From Microbispora corallina (GTDB taxonomy: Bacteria > Actinomycetota > Actinomycetes > Streptosporangiales > Streptosporangiaceae), in NCBI RefSeq assembly GCF_016863035.1, contig NZ_BOOC01000022.1:152598-216597 (forward strand): a DNA stretch of 64,000 nt, given 5' to 3'. The notes under the pieces were generated by a model. The model worked only from the letters and a program-made list of their open reading frames with translations. It did not search any database and had not been told where the DNA came from. The position numbers and the translations under genes are program-made. Position 1 is the stretch's first letter, and every line of letters begins with the position of its first letter. Positions 17,266 through 26,187 of the stretch are shown piece by piece.

Positions 17266-18174
17266 TCAGGAGAGGGCCTGGCCGACCGGGTGGCGGCGGG
17301 CCAGCCGCAGCAGGGCCTGCACCGACGGCTCGACGGGCCCGAGGCCGGGCCGCCACCACGCCTGGACGGCCACCGTCGCGGGCCCGGGGACGTCGAGGGC
17401 CACCAGGTCGCCCGACGCGAGATCGGCGGCCACCGCGAGCCGCGGCAGCAGGCCCACGCCGCGCCCCTGGGCGATCATCCGTCCGAGCGCGGCCTTCGAG
17501 CCGGTGACCACGGTGCGGGACTCCACCGGAGCCGCGCCGTCGAGCCGGGAGCCGAGATGGGAGTAGAGCATCTGCGAGGTGCAGCCCTCCTCGGCGAACA
17601 CGAACAGGGCGGCCGCGAGCGCCTCGGGGGTCGCGGCGCCCGGCTCGGCCAGCGGGTGGCCGGGCGCGGCGACCAGCACCACCCGGTCCCGGCCGATCAC
17701 GGCGTGCGGGCCTGGCGCCGGCGCCCCGTTGTCGTACAGGAACAGCAGGTCGAGCCGTCCCTCCGAGAGGGCCTCGCGGAGCCGCTCGCGGGTGTCGACG
17801 GTCAGCGTCACGTCGACGGCCGCGGCGCGCCCCGCGGCGCCGTGGTCGAGGGCGGTGAGCAGGTCGGGCAGCCAGTGGAAGGCCAGCGTCTCCTGCGCGC
17901 CGACTCGCAGCCGGGGCCGCAGGCCCGCGACGGCCCGGCGCATGCGCTCGTCGAGGTCGAGGGCCTCCCGCGCGTACGGCAGGAGCGTCAGCCCGGCCTC
18001 GGTGGGGGTCGCGCCCGAGCTGCTCCTGTGCAGCAGCGCGACGCCGAGCTCCCGCTCCAGGCGGCCGAGCTGCGCGCTGAGGCTCGACTGGGCGTAGCCG
18101 AGCTTCTCGGCCGCCGGGGAGATCCCGCCGAGGTCGGCCACGGTCACGAACGCCTGCAGGAGCCGCGAATCCAC
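17266..18174 (-). CDS. LysR family transcriptional regulator
   Basis: A 302-residue LysR protein. The HTH is [44 protein letters not shown], and the effector domain follows from about 90. GTG at 18174 is the family-typical start. It is divergent from the DHA2 transporter gene at 18261. The 86-bp gap holds two dyads (18188-18221), so it most likely controls that transporter. Confidence 0.9.
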   Translation of the reverse strand: MDSRLLQAFVTVADLGGISPAAEKLGYAQSSLSAQLGRLERELGVALLHRSSSGATPTEAGLTLLPYAREALDLDERMRRAVAGLRPRLRVGAQETLAFHWLPDLLTALDHGAAGRAAAVDVTLTVDTRERLREALSEGRLDLLFLYDNGAPAPGPHAVIGRDRVVLVAAPGHPLAEPGAATPEALAAALFVFAEEGCTSQMLYSHLGSRLDGAAPVESRTVVTGSKAALGRMIAQGRGVGLLPRLAVAADLASGDLVALDVPGPATVAVQAWWRPGLGPVEPSVQALLRLARRHPVGQALS

Positions 18175-18187
18175 CGGCTCATCGTCG

Positions 18188-18221
18188 CATCGGACACTCC
18201 GATGGGGCCATCGGATATCCG
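18188..18221. promoter_or_regulatory. two dyads between LysR and MFS genes
   Basis: CATCGGA-CAC-TCCGATG (18188-18204) is perfect with 7-bp arms. CGGATATCCG (18212-18221) is a perfect 10-bp palindrome sharing the CGGA half-site. Both fit a LysR binding region of recognition and activation sites. Confidence 0.55.
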
Positions 18222-18260
18222 GCGTGGCCGGTTCCGCGGTCTCGCCGCGACCCTCGGCAC

Positions 18261-19640
18261 ATGGCACTCATCACCGCCCGGGGGCCGCGCACCGCCCCCG
18301 CCTTCGCCGCTGTCGCGGCGGGCAACTTCCTGGTGCTGCTCGACACCTCGATCCTCAATGTCGCCCTCCCCGACCTGCGCCGCGACCTCCATGCCCCCGT
18401 CGCCGCGCTCCCGTGGGCCGTCGACGCGTACACGGTCGTCTTCGCGGGGCTGCTCCTCGCGTCGGGGTCGCTGGCCGACCGGTGGGGGCCGCGCCGGGTC
18501 TACCGGGTGGCGCTGGCGGCGTTCGGCCTGGTGTCCCTGCTCTGCGCGGCCGCCCCCGGCGCCGGGGCGCTGATCGGCGCCCGCGCCCTGCTTGGCGTCG
18601 CGGCGGCCGGGCTCGTCCCGGCGTCGCTCGCGGTGCTGGCCGCGCTGTACCCCGAGCCCGCCCGCCGGGCCAGGGCCGTGGGCGCGTGGGCGGCCGTCAC
18701 GAGCCTCGGCCTGATCAGCGGTCCGGTGCTCGGCGGCGTCCTCGTCGCGCTCGGCGGGTGGCGGCTCGTCTTCCTGGTCAACCCGCCCGTCGCGCTGGTC
18801 GCCCTCCTCGTGTCGCGCGGGCTGCCGTCCGGGCCCGCCCGCGGGGGGCGTCCGGTGGACCGCGCGGGCCTCGCCCTGTCGGTGGCCGGGCTCGGCTGCC
18901 TCGCTTTCGGGCTCATCGGCGCGGGGACCGAGGGGTGGACCCGGCCCGTCCCCCTCGCGGCCCTCGCCGCGGCGGCGCTCGCCTTCGCCCTGCTGGCACG
19001 GGTGGAGCGGCGCCTGGCCCGGGACCCGGCCCGTTCACCCGTGCTGCCGCCCGTGCTGCTCGCGACCGGCCGCGTCCGCGCCGGCCTCGTCACCGGCCTC
19101 ATGGCGACGTTCCTCGTGTACGGCCTGCTGTTCGCGCTGACCCAGTGGCTCCAGGAGGACGCCGAGATGAGCCCGCTGCGGACCGGCCTCACCCTGCTGC
19201 CGCTGACGCTGCCGATGGGCTTCATGCCGTTCGTCACCGGACGGCTCGTGGCCAGCGCCGGAGCCCGGCCGGTGATGCTCGCCGGGCTGGCCGCCGACGC
19301 CGCGGGCGGGGCGCTGCTCCTCCCGGCGGGCGTACACGGGCCCATCCCGCTGATCGTCGCCGCCCAGGCCGCGCTGGGCCTCGGCAGCACGCTGGCCATC
19401 CCCGCCGCCATCGCCGACATGGCCGGGGCCGCTCCCCCCGCGCTCGCGGCCACCGCACAGGGGGCGCTCAACGCCGCCCGGCAGGCCGGCGCGGCGCTCG
19501 GGGTGGCGGTGCTCGGGACGCTCCCCACGCTGCCCGCCGCGGGCGCCGTCCTCGCGGGCGGAGCCTGCCTCGCCCTGGTCGTCGCCGCGCTCGCCGGAGG
19601 CCGTACGGCCCGCGAAACGGGGCTTTTGATTTCCCGCTGA
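18261..19640 (+). CDS. MFS transporter, DHA2 (drug:H+ antiporter, 14-helix) type
   Basis: A 459-residue membrane protein with the DHA2 signature [21 protein letters not shown] in helix 1 and the A-motif [14 protein letters not shown]. Motif C lies in helix 5 ([25 protein letters not shown]), and there are about 14 helices. Such transporters export drugs or metabolites. It is divergent from, and probably regulated by, the LysR protein at 17266. No substrate can be assigned. Confidence 0.9.
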   Translation: MALITARGPRTAPAFAAVAAGNFLVLLDTSILNVALPDLRRDLHAPVAALPWAVDAYTVVFAGLLLASGSLADRWGPRRVYRVALAAFGLVSLLCAAAPGAGALIGARALLGVAAAGLVPASLAVLAALYPEPARRARAVGAWAAVTSLGLISGPVLGGVLVALGGWRLVFLVNPPVALVALLVSRGLPSGPARGGRPVDRAGLALSVAGLGCLAFGLIGAGTEGWTRPVPLAALAAAALAFALLARVERRLARDPARSPVLPPVLLATGRVRAGLVTGLMATFLVYGLLFALTQWLQEDAEMSPLRTGLTLLPLTLPMGFMPFVTGRLVASAGARPVMLAGLAADAAGGALLLPAGVHGPIPLIVAAQAALGLGSTLAIPAAIADMAGAAPPALAATAQGALNAARQAGAALGVAVLGTLPTLPAAGAVLAGGACLALVVAALAGGRTARETGLLISR

Positions 19641-19689
19641 CGATCGCCCACAATCAGGAATGATCCGGACGGTGAGAGGGGCGCACGCG

Positions 19690-19773
19690 ATGCGGGAGAC
19701 GGGGGCGGAGCGGCTCCCCCGCGGGTCGTCCCCGGTCGCCGTACCGACGCCGCCGACGACGGAGGTGGCCTGA
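19690..19773 (+). CDS. possible 27-aa leader peptide
   Basis: ATG at 19690 with GAGAGGGG upstream opens a 27-codon frame (MRETGAERLPRGSSPVAV...) that ends in TGA at 19771-19773, overlapping the point where the metallophosphoesterase frame must begin. It could be a translated leader that couples initiation of the next gene. It could also be the true N-terminus, joined to it by a -1 frameshift in nature or by a sequence error. Confidence 0.35.
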   Translation: MRETGAERLPRGSSPVAVPTPPTTEVA

Positions 19774-20591
19774 TCCCCGGCCTGTACGGCATCAGCGACC
19801 TGCACGTCGGCCATCCCGAGAACCGGGAGATCGTCGAGGCCGTGCGGCCCGTCTCCCGGGACGACTGGCTGATCGTGGCGGGGGACGTCGCGGAGACCCC
19901 GGCCGACGTGGAATGGGCGCTCGGCACGCTCGCGGCCCGCTTCGCCCGGGTCATCTGGGCCCCCGGCAACCACGAGCTCTGGACCACGGCCGACGACCCC
20001 GTGCGCCTGCGGGGCGCCGCCCGGTACGACCACCTGGTCGGCCTCTGCCGCGACCTCGGCGTCGCCACCCCCGAGGACCCGTACCCGGTGTGGGACGGGC
20101 CGGGCGGACCCGTCGCGGTCGCCCCGCTGTTCGTGCTGTACGACTACAGCTTCCGCCCGGCCGGCGCCGCCACCAGGGAGGAGGCCCTCGCCACGGCATT
20201 CGCGGCCGGCGTCGTGTGCACGGACGAGTTCCTCCTCCACCCCGATCCGCACGAGAGCCGGGACGCCTGGTGCCACGCCCGGGTGGCCGAGACCGAGCGC
20301 CGGCTCGCCGCGACCGATCTGCCGACCGTCCTCGTCAACCACTTCCCCCTGGTCAGGGAGCCGACGCTGGTCCTGCATCATCCGGAGTTCGCCCTGTGGT
20401 GCGGCACCGACCGCACGGCCGACTGGCACGTCCGGTTCCGGGCGGCCGCCGTGGTGTACGGCCACCTGCACATCCCGCGGACCACCTGGCACGACGGCGT
20501 CCGTTTCGAGGAGGTCTCGCTGGGCTACCCGAGGGAGTGGCGGACCCGGGCGTCCGGGCCGTCGCGGCCGCGGGCGGTGCTCGTCCCGTGA
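19770..20591 (+). CDS. calcineurin-like metallophosphoesterase
   Basis: A protein of about 270 residues with the metallophosphoesterase motifs in order: YGISDLHVGHPENR (DxH), WLIVAGDVAE (GDxx), WAPGNHELW (GNHE), VNHFPL and VYGHLHIPRTTW (GHxH). The DxH motif lies upstream of the first ATG/GTG/TTG of the frame (GTG 19842), so the start must be earlier. The only candidates are non-canonical: CTG at 19770, or ATC at 19773 with GGAGG 7 nt before it. The gene overlaps the PPTase gene by 4 bp (GTGA), an arrangement I recall from other actinomycetes. Confidence 0.85.
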   Translation: MIPGLYGISDLHVGHPENREIVEAVRPVSRDDWLIVAGDVAETPADVEWALGTLAARFARVIWAPGNHELWTTADDPVRLRGAARYDHLVGLCRDLGVATPEDPYPVWDGPGGPVAVAPLFVLYDYSFRPAGAATREEALATAFAAGVVCTDEFLLHPDPHESRDAWCHARVAETERRLAATDLPTVLVNHFPLVREPTLVLHHPEFALWCGTDRTADWHVRFRAAAVVYGHLHIPRTTWHDGVRFEEVSLGYPREWRTRASGPSRPRAVLVP

Positions 20592-21223
20592 TCGAGCGCA
20601 TCCTCCCCGAATGGGCGGCCACGGCCGAGGAGTTCGGCGACGTGCCGGAGGACACGCTGTTCCCCGAGGAGCGGCCGCTCGTCGCGCGGGCCACGGGGAT
20701 GCGGCGACGGGAGTTCGTCACCGGGCGGCACTGCGCGCGGCAGGCGCTGTCCCGGCTGGGCGTGCCCCCGGGGCCGATCCCGCGCGGCGAGCGGGGCGCG
20801 CCGGTCTGGCCGCCCGGGACGGTGGGCAGCATCACGCACTGCTCCGGGTACCGCGCCGCGGCCGTGGCCGAGGGACGGGTCGCGGCCGCGATCGGCATCG
20901 ACGCCGAGCCCCACGGGCCGCTCCCCTCCGGGGTGCTGCCGACCGTCGCCTCCCCCGGCGAGATCGCGGCGCTGGGCGCGCTAGGTCCCGGGGCGTGCTG
21001 GGACAGGATCCTTTTCAGCGCCAAGGAGGCCGTCTACAAGGTGTGGTTCCCCCTCACCCGCCGATGGCTGGACTTCGCCCAGGCCGTCGTCGAGATCGAC
21101 CCGGACGGGGGCTTCACGGCGTCTCTCCTGGTGGCCGACCCCGCGATGGGCACGCGCACGCTCGGCGGCCGCTGGCTCGTGTCGGACGGCCTGGTCGCCA
21201 CCGCCATCGCGCTTCCGCGGTAG
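20588..21223 (+). CDS. 4'-phosphopantetheinyl transferase (Sfp type)
   Basis: A 211-residue Sfp/EntD-like enzyme that moves phosphopantetheine from CoA to carrier-protein serines. Metal ligands are visible in AIGIDAEPHG (Asp105, Glu107) and in ILFSAKEAVYKVWFP (Lys146, Glu147, Lys151). SITHCSGYRAAAV is the CoA-binding stretch. GTG at 20588 overlaps the preceding stop (GTGA). It probably activates carrier proteins such as the ACP of the polyketide synthase at the right end of the window, though other clusters in the genome may also depend on it. Confidence 0.92.
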   Translation: MIERILPEWAATAEEFGDVPEDTLFPEERPLVARATGMRRREFVTGRHCARQALSRLGVPPGPIPRGERGAPVWPPGTVGSITHCSGYRAAAVAEGRVAAAIGIDAEPHGPLPSGVLPTVASPGEIAALGALGPGACWDRILFSAKEAVYKVWFPLTRRWLDFAQAVVEIDPDGGFTASLLVADPAMGTRTLGGRWLVSDGLVATAIALPR

Positions 21224-21407
21224 GTTCTCCCGGCCGCCACGCCGCTTGACCCCGCGCTTACCGGTTTTTTGCCCGCGTGAGGTGTGCCGGGGCGCGCCCT
21301 GTCGTTTGGATTGCTCCTCGGGTCCCCGGAAATTGTCGGTCGGCCCTGCGAGGCTGTGGCCCGGACCGCGAGAGCCGGCACGAGGACCATCGGACGAGGA
21401 ACCGCCC

Positions 21408-22175
21408 ATGCTCACCACGCAGTACGTCACCGGAGCTCCCAACTGGATCGACCTCGGGACGCCCGACACCGAGGCCGCCGTCGCGTTCTACACGCGGCTG
21501 CTCGGCTGGGAGTACCAGTCGGCCGGCCCCGATTCGGGCGGGTACGGCTTCTTCCACGTCGGCGGGAAGACCGTCGCCGCCGTCGGCCCCCTCATGGACG
21601 AGGGCGCCTCCTCGGCCTGGGTTCTCTACTTCCAGACGCCCGACGCCGACGCCACGGCCAAGGCCGTGCGGGAGGCGGGCGGCGTCGTCCGGTTCGAGCC
21701 CTTCGACGTCTTCACCAACGGCCGGATGGGCGGCTTCACCGATCCCGGCGGCGCCGAGTTCGCCGTCTGGCAGCCGGGCGAGACCAAGGGCCTCGACGCG
21801 GTGCGCGTGCCCGGGTCGCTGGCCTGGACCGAGCTCTACGTGCCCGACCCGAGCGCCGTCCGCCCGTTCTACCAGGCCGTCTTCGACTGGCGGGTGGAGG
21901 AGACCCCGTTCGGAGACGCCACCTACATCGTGCTGTCGACCGCCGAGGGCCAGGAGCCCGACTTCGGCGGCGTCATGCCGCTCCAGCCGGGCGACCGGCC
22001 GCACTGGCTCGTCTACTTCGAGGTCGCCGACAGCGACGCCGCGGTGGAGATCGCGCGTGAGCTGGGCGGCGAGGTGATCGTGCCCCCGATGAGCGTCGAG
22101 GGCGTCGGCCGGTTCGCCATCCTCACCGACCCCTTCGGCGCCCGGTTCGCCGTGATCACCAGCGTCACCACCTGA
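21408..22175 (+). CDS. two-domain VOC family protein
   Basis: A 255-residue protein of two tandem VOC modules. The first is PNWIDLGTPDTEAAVAFYTRLLGWEY to GGFTDPGGAEFAVWQP (about 10-125). The second is LAWTELYVPDPSAVRPFYQAVFDW to FAILTDPFGARFAVI (about 138-252). This matches the hydroxylase-like/CFP32-type double glyoxalase proteins of actinobacteria, whose substrates are unknown. ATG at 21408 has GACGAGGAA upstream. The stop codon is the first of three TGAs in a tandem repeat. Confidence 0.88.
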   Translation: MLTTQYVTGAPNWIDLGTPDTEAAVAFYTRLLGWEYQSAGPDSGGYGFFHVGGKTVAAVGPLMDEGASSAWVLYFQTPDADATAKAVREAGGVVRFEPFDVFTNGRMGGFTDPGGAEFAVWQPGETKGLDAVRVPGSLAWTELYVPDPSAVRPFYQAVFDWRVEETPFGDATYIVLSTAEGQEPDFGGVMPLQPGDRPHWLVYFEVADSDAAVEIARELGGEVIVPPMSVEGVGRFAILTDPFGARFAVITSVTT

Positions 22176-22204
22176 CCCCGCTCTGACCCCGCTCTGACCC
22201 CGCC
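22172..22204 (+). repeat. three 11-bp tandem repeats with stops in all frames
   Basis: CTGACCCCGCT is repeated at 22172, 22183 and 22194 (last base changed). The period of 11 places a TGA in each of the three reading frames at the end of the VOC gene. Confidence 0.85.
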
Positions 22205-22216
22205 CTCCCCCGCCCC

Positions 22217-22272
22217 GCCACCGGCCCGTTCAGGTCCACACCCACCTGTGCACCACCTGCCGGGCCGGTGGC
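22217..22272 (+). terminator. 12-bp perfect stem downstream of the VOC gene
   Basis: GCCACCGGCCCG (22217-22228) pairs perfectly with CGGGCCGGTGGC (22261-22272). The 32-nt loop holds a smaller CAGGT/ACCTG stem. It probably ends transcription from the VOC gene or protects the 3' end. There is no T-run. Confidence 0.6.
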
Positions 22273-22360
22273 CCCCGGGCGTGTCGCGCGCCTGAGCCGC
22301 CCACCCGTCCGGGACACGTGCCGAAGCCGTGCCCCAAAGGAACTCAGGCCGCGCTGCTGT

Positions 22361-22410
22361 CGGGGCCCGAGCCCCACCGTCCATTTTCGGGGGCCGAGCG
22401 CCGCCGTCCA
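22361..22410. repeat. 23-bp direct repeat pair before the endonuclease V gene
   Basis: 22361-22383 and 22388-22410 match at 20 of 23 positions (CGGGG..CCGAGC.CC.CCGTCCA) with a 4-nt spacer, ending 30 bp before the GTG start. They could be regulatory half-sites or a small duplication. Confidence 0.6.
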
Positions 22411-22440
22411 CGCCCGCGTGAAGCGCCTATTGTCGCCGGT

Positions 22441-23118
22441 GTGAAGGTGTGCGCCCCTCCGGTGTGGCCGTCGTCGGTAACGGAGGCCGAGGCCGTCCAG
22501 GAGTCCCTGCGCCCGCGGCTCGACCTCACAGGGCCCGGGCCCCTGCGGCCCTCGACGGTAGCCGGCGTGGACGTCGCCTACGCCGGCGACCGCTTGGCCG
22601 CCGCGGTCGTGGTGCTCGACGGGACCAGCCTGGAGGTGCTGGAGCAGGTGACCGTGACCGGGCCGGTCGCGTTCGGGTACGTGCCCGGGCTGCTCGCCTT
22701 CCGTGAGCTTCCGAGCCTGGTCGAGGCGCTGGAGCGGCTCACGCTGACGCCCGGGCTGATCGTGTGCGACGGGTACGGCCTGGCGCACCCCCGGCGCTTC
22801 GGGCTGGCGTGCCACCTGGGGGTGCTGACCGGGCTGCCCACGATCGGCGTGGGGAAGACGCCGTTCGTCGGGACCTTCGACGAGCCGGGGCTCCCACGCG
22901 GGTCGTGGAGCGAGCTCCGCCTCGACGGGGATGTCGTCGGGCGGGTCCTGCGCACGCGCGACGGCGTCAGGCCGGTGTACGTGTCGGTGGGCGACCGGAT
23001 GGACCTGGAGACGGCCTGCCACAACGTGCTCGCCCTCACCCCGCGCCACCGGCTGCCCGAGACCACCCGCGCCGCCGACCGCCTCTGCCGCCGGGCGCTC
23101 GCGGACAGCCTCACCTGA
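22441..23118 (+). CDS. nfi: endonuclease V (deoxyinosine 3' endonuclease)
   Basis: A 225-residue Nfi family protein. [13 protein letters not shown] holds the first catalytic Asp (Asp43), [22 protein letters not shown] is the family's PYIPGLLxFRE signature with its Glu, and [39 protein letters not shown] carries the second Asp and the PRRFGxAsHLG motif. The enzyme nicks DNA or RNA one base beyond deaminated adenine. GTG at 22441 gives the usual length. It appears to be a single-gene unit with its own leader. Confidence 0.93.
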   Translation: MKVCAPPVWPSSVTEAEAVQESLRPRLDLTGPGPLRPSTVAGVDVAYAGDRLAAAVVVLDGTSLEVLEQVTVTGPVAFGYVPGLLAFRELPSLVEALERLTLTPGLIVCDGYGLAHPRRFGLACHLGVLTGLPTIGVGKTPFVGTFDEPGLPRGSWSELRLDGDVVGRVLRTRDGVRPVYVSVGDRMDLETACHNVLALTPRHRLPETTRAADRLCRRALADSLT

Positions 23119-23167
23119 GGCGAAACCGGCGTCGCCGGCCCTGCCTCCGGGGAGGCCGCGAGGAACC

Positions 23168-23234
23168 CCTCAGGCACCAGGTGAGCAGGTCTCGAGGTTG
23201 ACTCCTCAGGCCTCGGGTGAGGAGGTCGCGAGGT
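23168..23234 (-). repeat. 36-bp-period duplication of the MmcQ/YjbR gene 3' end
   Basis: 23168-23198 and 23204-23234 match at 26 of 31 positions. The second copy encodes the gene's last codons ([13 protein letters not shown]), and the first encodes a related, now untranslated, LETCSPGA-stop in the same frame 12 codons further on. Confidence 0.7.
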
Positions 23235-23562
23235 GGGCGGCGGCCACCTTCTTGGGGACCACCATCCGCCAGGCGTCCACGATGATCTCCCGCATCTCCG
23301 CCTCGTCGATCGCGGCCAGCCAGACGCGCACCCAGTTGTACCGCTCGTCCGACGGGCGGGGCATGTGGAACTTGTCCGGCTCGGCCGCCACCAGGGCCGC
23401 CCGCTCCTCCTTCGGGAACGCGAACCCCATGGACGTCTCGTCGGCCGATATCGCGGCGTAGACGATCCGGCCCACCCGGAAGGTGATCCGGTCTCTGACC
23501 AGCCTCTCCTCGGTCCTCGGCAGGCCGTTCGCCACCCGCCGCACGTCGTCGGCCGTGATCAC
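23206..23562 (-). CDS. MmcQ/YjbR family DNA-binding protein
   Basis: A 118-residue protein with the CyaY-like fold of the MmcQ/YjbR family: [54 protein letters not shown] and [28 protein letters not shown]. The family is basic and proposed to bind DNA; its role is unknown. GTG at 23562 overlaps the stop of the upstream thiamine-binding gene by 4 bp (GTGA), so the two are coupled. A tandem duplication lies at its 3' end. Confidence 0.88.
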   Translation of the reverse strand: MITADDVRRVANGLPRTEERLVRDRITFRVGRIVYAAISADETSMGFAFPKEERAALVAAEPDKFHMPRPSDERYNWVRVWLAAIDEAEMREIIVDAWRMVVPKKVAAAHLATSSPEA

Positions 23563-23870
23563 GCCGCACCGCCCGACAGGTGGCGCTCTACCGAGGCGAC
23601 CTTGGACTCCAGCCGCCCGCCGTCCCCGGGCCGGGCGTCGGCCTTCAGGACCAGGCTGACGCGGGAGGAGCGCGCCTCGACGGCGGCCACCGCGTCCTTC
23701 ACCACCGCGAGCACCTCGTCCCAGGTGTCGCCCTCGACGGTGGTGAACATCGCGTCCGTGCGGTTGGGCAGGCCCGACGCGCGGACCACCCGGACGGCCT
23801 CCGCGACGATCTCCCCGACGTCCTCGCCGACCCCGATCGGCGTGACGCTGAACGCCACGAGCACCGACAT
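23559..23870 (-). CDS. MTH1187/YkoF-like thiamine-binding protein
   Basis: A 103-residue protein of the MTH1187 (DUF77) family: [34 protein letters not shown] and [33 protein letters not shown]. The ferredoxin-like fold is known from structures, and some members bind thiamine. The Ser8-Pro region and the Asp in the last strand fit. It is the first gene of a two-gene operon with the MmcQ/YjbR gene. No thiamine riboswitch or biosynthesis gene is near, so a role in thiamine salvage is only suggested. Confidence 0.85.
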   Translation of the reverse strand: MSVLVAFSVTPIGVGEDVGEIVAEAVRVVRASGLPNRTDAMFTTVEGDTWDEVLAVVKDAVAAVEARSSRVSLVLKADARPGDGGRLESKVASVERHLSGGAA

Positions 23871-23993
23871 GGCTTCCCCTCCCTGTCTCCTGCCGCCCTA
23901 CGGCCCGAACGCTAGCAGCGCCCACCGACAGGACCCGTGGTGCAGCGGCGTACGAGAGGAAGCAGCGGGCCGGCCGGGTTGTTGACCACTGCC

Positions 23994-25061
23994 GTGAGCA
24001 CTCCGCACGAGGTGGACGCCGTGGTCGTCGGCGCGGGCCAGGCCGGCCTGTCAGGCGCGTACTTCCTGCGCCGCTTCGGCCTGGATCTCGTCGTCCTCGA
24101 CCGCGAGGACGGTCCTGGCGGGGCGTGGCGGCACCGGTCGCCGACGCTGACGATGGAGAAGATCCACGGCATCTTCGACCTGCCCGGCGTACCCCGTTCC
24201 GGCGCGCCCGATCCGTCGCGTCCGGCGGCGGAGGCGGTTCCCGAGTACTACGCCGACTACGAGCGCCGCACGGGGCTCCCGATCGTCCGTCCCGTCACCG
24301 TGCGCGCCGTCACCCGCGGACCCGGGGACCGGCTGGTCGTCGCGACCTCGGACGGCGCCTGGGCCGCCCGCGCCGTCGTCAACGCGACCGGCACCTGGAC
24401 CCGGCCCCACTGGCCCTACTACCCCGGCGCCGCGGACTTCGGGGGCAGGCAGCTGCACTACGCCGATTACCGGGGCCCGGACGAGTTCGCCGGTCTGCGG
24501 GTGGTCGTGGTGGGCGGCGGCCACTCCGCGGCCCACGTGCTGTCGGAGATCGCGGGAGTCGCCGCCTCGACGCTGTGGGTGACCAGGCGGCCCCCCGAGT
24601 TCCGGGACGGGGACTTCGACCTCGACGAGCGCCGGGCCGCCGTGGCCCGGGTCGAGGCGCGCGTGCGGGCCGGCCTGCCGCCGCAGAGCGTGGTCGGCGC
24701 GACCGGGCTCGGGTCCTCGGTCGTCGTACGGCAGGCGCTGGTGAAGGGCGCGCTCGAACGGCTGCCGATGTTCCGCGAGATGATCCCCGGCGGTGTGGCC
24801 TGGGACGACGGCACCACGGCCGAGGCCGACGCGATCGTGTGGGCCACCGGCTTCCGCTCGGCTCTCGACCATCTGGCGCCCCTCAGGCTGCGCGCCCCCG
24901 GCGGCGGGATCGTCATGGACGGCACCCGCGTGGTCGCCGAGCCGCGCCTGCACCTCATCGGGTACGGCCCGTCCGCCAGCACCGTCGGGGCCAACCGCGC
25001 GGGCCGGGCTGCCGCGCAGGAGATCCGCCGCCTGCTCGCCGCCTCCCCCGCAGCCGCCTGA
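23994..25061 (+). CDS. flavin-dependent monooxygenase-like NAD(P)/FAD protein
   Basis: A two-dinucleotide-binding-domain protein of about 355 residues. VDAVVVGAGQAGLSGAYFLRR is the FAD Rossmann motif (about 7-27), GGAWRHRSPTLTMEKIHG follows, and RVVVVGGGHSAAHVLSEIAG is the NADPH motif (about 172-190). DAIVWATGFRSALDHL is the ATG motif. This is the ArsO/YUC-like flavin monooxygenase layout. The substrate is unknown. GTG at 23994 (MSTPHEVDAVVVG) matches family N-termini but lacks a clear ribosome-binding site. GTG at 23937 would add 19 residues. Confidence 0.85.
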   Translation: MSTPHEVDAVVVGAGQAGLSGAYFLRRFGLDLVVLDREDGPGGAWRHRSPTLTMEKIHGIFDLPGVPRSGAPDPSRPAAEAVPEYYADYERRTGLPIVRPVTVRAVTRGPGDRLVVATSDGAWAARAVVNATGTWTRPHWPYYPGAADFGGRQLHYADYRGPDEFAGLRVVVVGGGHSAAHVLSEIAGVAASTLWVTRRPPEFRDGDFDLDERRAAVARVEARVRAGLPPQSVVGATGLGSSVVVRQALVKGALERLPMFREMIPGGVAWDDGTTAEADAIVWATGFRSALDHLAPLRLRAPGGGIVMDGTRVVAEPRLHLIGYGPSASTVGANRAGRAAAQEIRRLLAASPAAA

Positions 25062-25183
25062 TCCCGCCGCCCGCCCGGCCTCGCAGCAGGCCCGGCCTCC
25101 GAGGCGGCGCGGTGCCGGCTTCGGGAGGCCTTGGATGAGCGGCGGCCGTCCGGCCCCCGTGTCGCGGACGGCCGCCGCACGTT

Positions 25184-26128
25184 CTACGCGGCGAGGGTGT
25201 CGATCGACACCTGCCACAGCAGGGCGGCCGCCTCGGGGTCGAGCGCGTAGGGCGCCACACCCCGGCGGGTGCCCTCCTGGTGGGGCTCCGCCTCGTTGCA
25301 GTCCTCGAAGTAGCGCCCGCCGACGCCGTCCAGCAGCGGCGACGTCGCGACCAGGACGGACGTGGCGGCGCCCTGCTCCGGGGTCTTCCACACCAGGCCG
25401 GCCGCGCTGCTCTGCCGCACCATGGCCTGGAGGTCCTCCTCGGCGACGTGCCGCTGGAGGTTGGTCCGGATGCCGCCCGGCATCAGCGCGTTGACCGCGA
25501 TGCCGTCGGCGGCCCACCGCTTGCTCGCCTCCACCGCGAACAGCACGTTGGCCGTCTTCGACTGCCCGTACGCCAGCCACGGCTCGTAGGCGCGCTCCCG
25601 GAAGTGGATGTCCTCGAAGACGACCGGCGACCGCAGATGGGCGCTGGAGCTCACCGAGACGACCCGGGCCCCGCCGGCCGCCGCCAGGGCCGGGTGCAGC
25701 CCGGTGGCCAGGGCGAAGTGCCCGAGGTGGTTGGTGGCGAACTGCAGCTCCCAGCCCTCAGGCGTACGGGTCTCGGGCGAGGCCATCACGCCCGCGTTGT
25801 TCACCAGGATGTGCAGGGGGCCCTCCCAGGCCGCGACGAACGCGGCGACGGACGCGCGGTCGGCGAGGTCCAGAGGCGCCACGAGCACCTGCTTGTTGCC
25901 GGTGGTCGCCACGATGTCCTCGGCCGTGCGCTCCCCCGCCTCGAGGTTGCGGACGGCCAGCGTCACCTCGGCTCCGGCGCCCGCGAGCGCGCGGGCGGTC
26001 TCGACGCCGATGCCCGAGGCGCCGCCGGTGACGACGACGCGGCGGCCGGTGAGGTCGACGCCCTCGACGACCTCGGCGGCCGTGGACTGCGCGGTGAACG
26101 GCGTGGTGATGCGGCGTGTGTCGGTCAT
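25184..26128 (-). CDS. SDR family NAD(P)-dependent oxidoreductase
   Basis: A 314-residue short-chain dehydrogenase of the retinol-dehydrogenase/WWOX-like group: RRVVVTGGASGIGVETARAL (TGxxxGIG, from about residue 34), HILVNNAGVMASPE (NNAG) and the catalytic Tyr187-x3-Lys191 in AYGQSKTANV, with Ser at about 160. The substrate is unknown. It is divergent from a TetR gene, with two identical-type operators in the gap, so it is almost certainly the TetR target. Confidence 0.92.
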   Translation of the reverse strand: MTDTRRITTPFTAQSTAAEVVEGVDLTGRRVVVTGGASGIGVETARALAGAGAEVTLAVRNLEAGERTAEDIVATTGNKQVLVAPLDLADRASVAAFVAAWEGPLHILVNNAGVMASPETRTPEGWELQFATNHLGHFALATGLHPALAAAGGARVVSVSSSAHLRSPVVFEDIHFRERAYEPWLAYGQSKTANVLFAVEASKRWAADGIAVNALMPGGIRTNLQRHVAEEDLQAMVRQSSAAGLVWKTPEQGAATSVLVATSPLLDGVGGRYFEDCNEAEPHQEGTRRGVAPYALDPEAAALLWQVSIDTLAA

Positions 26129-26187
26129 GGTCTTCCCGTCTCCCTCGGCCCCCGGATGGGGAGCACCCGCCGGTACAATGACGAAAG

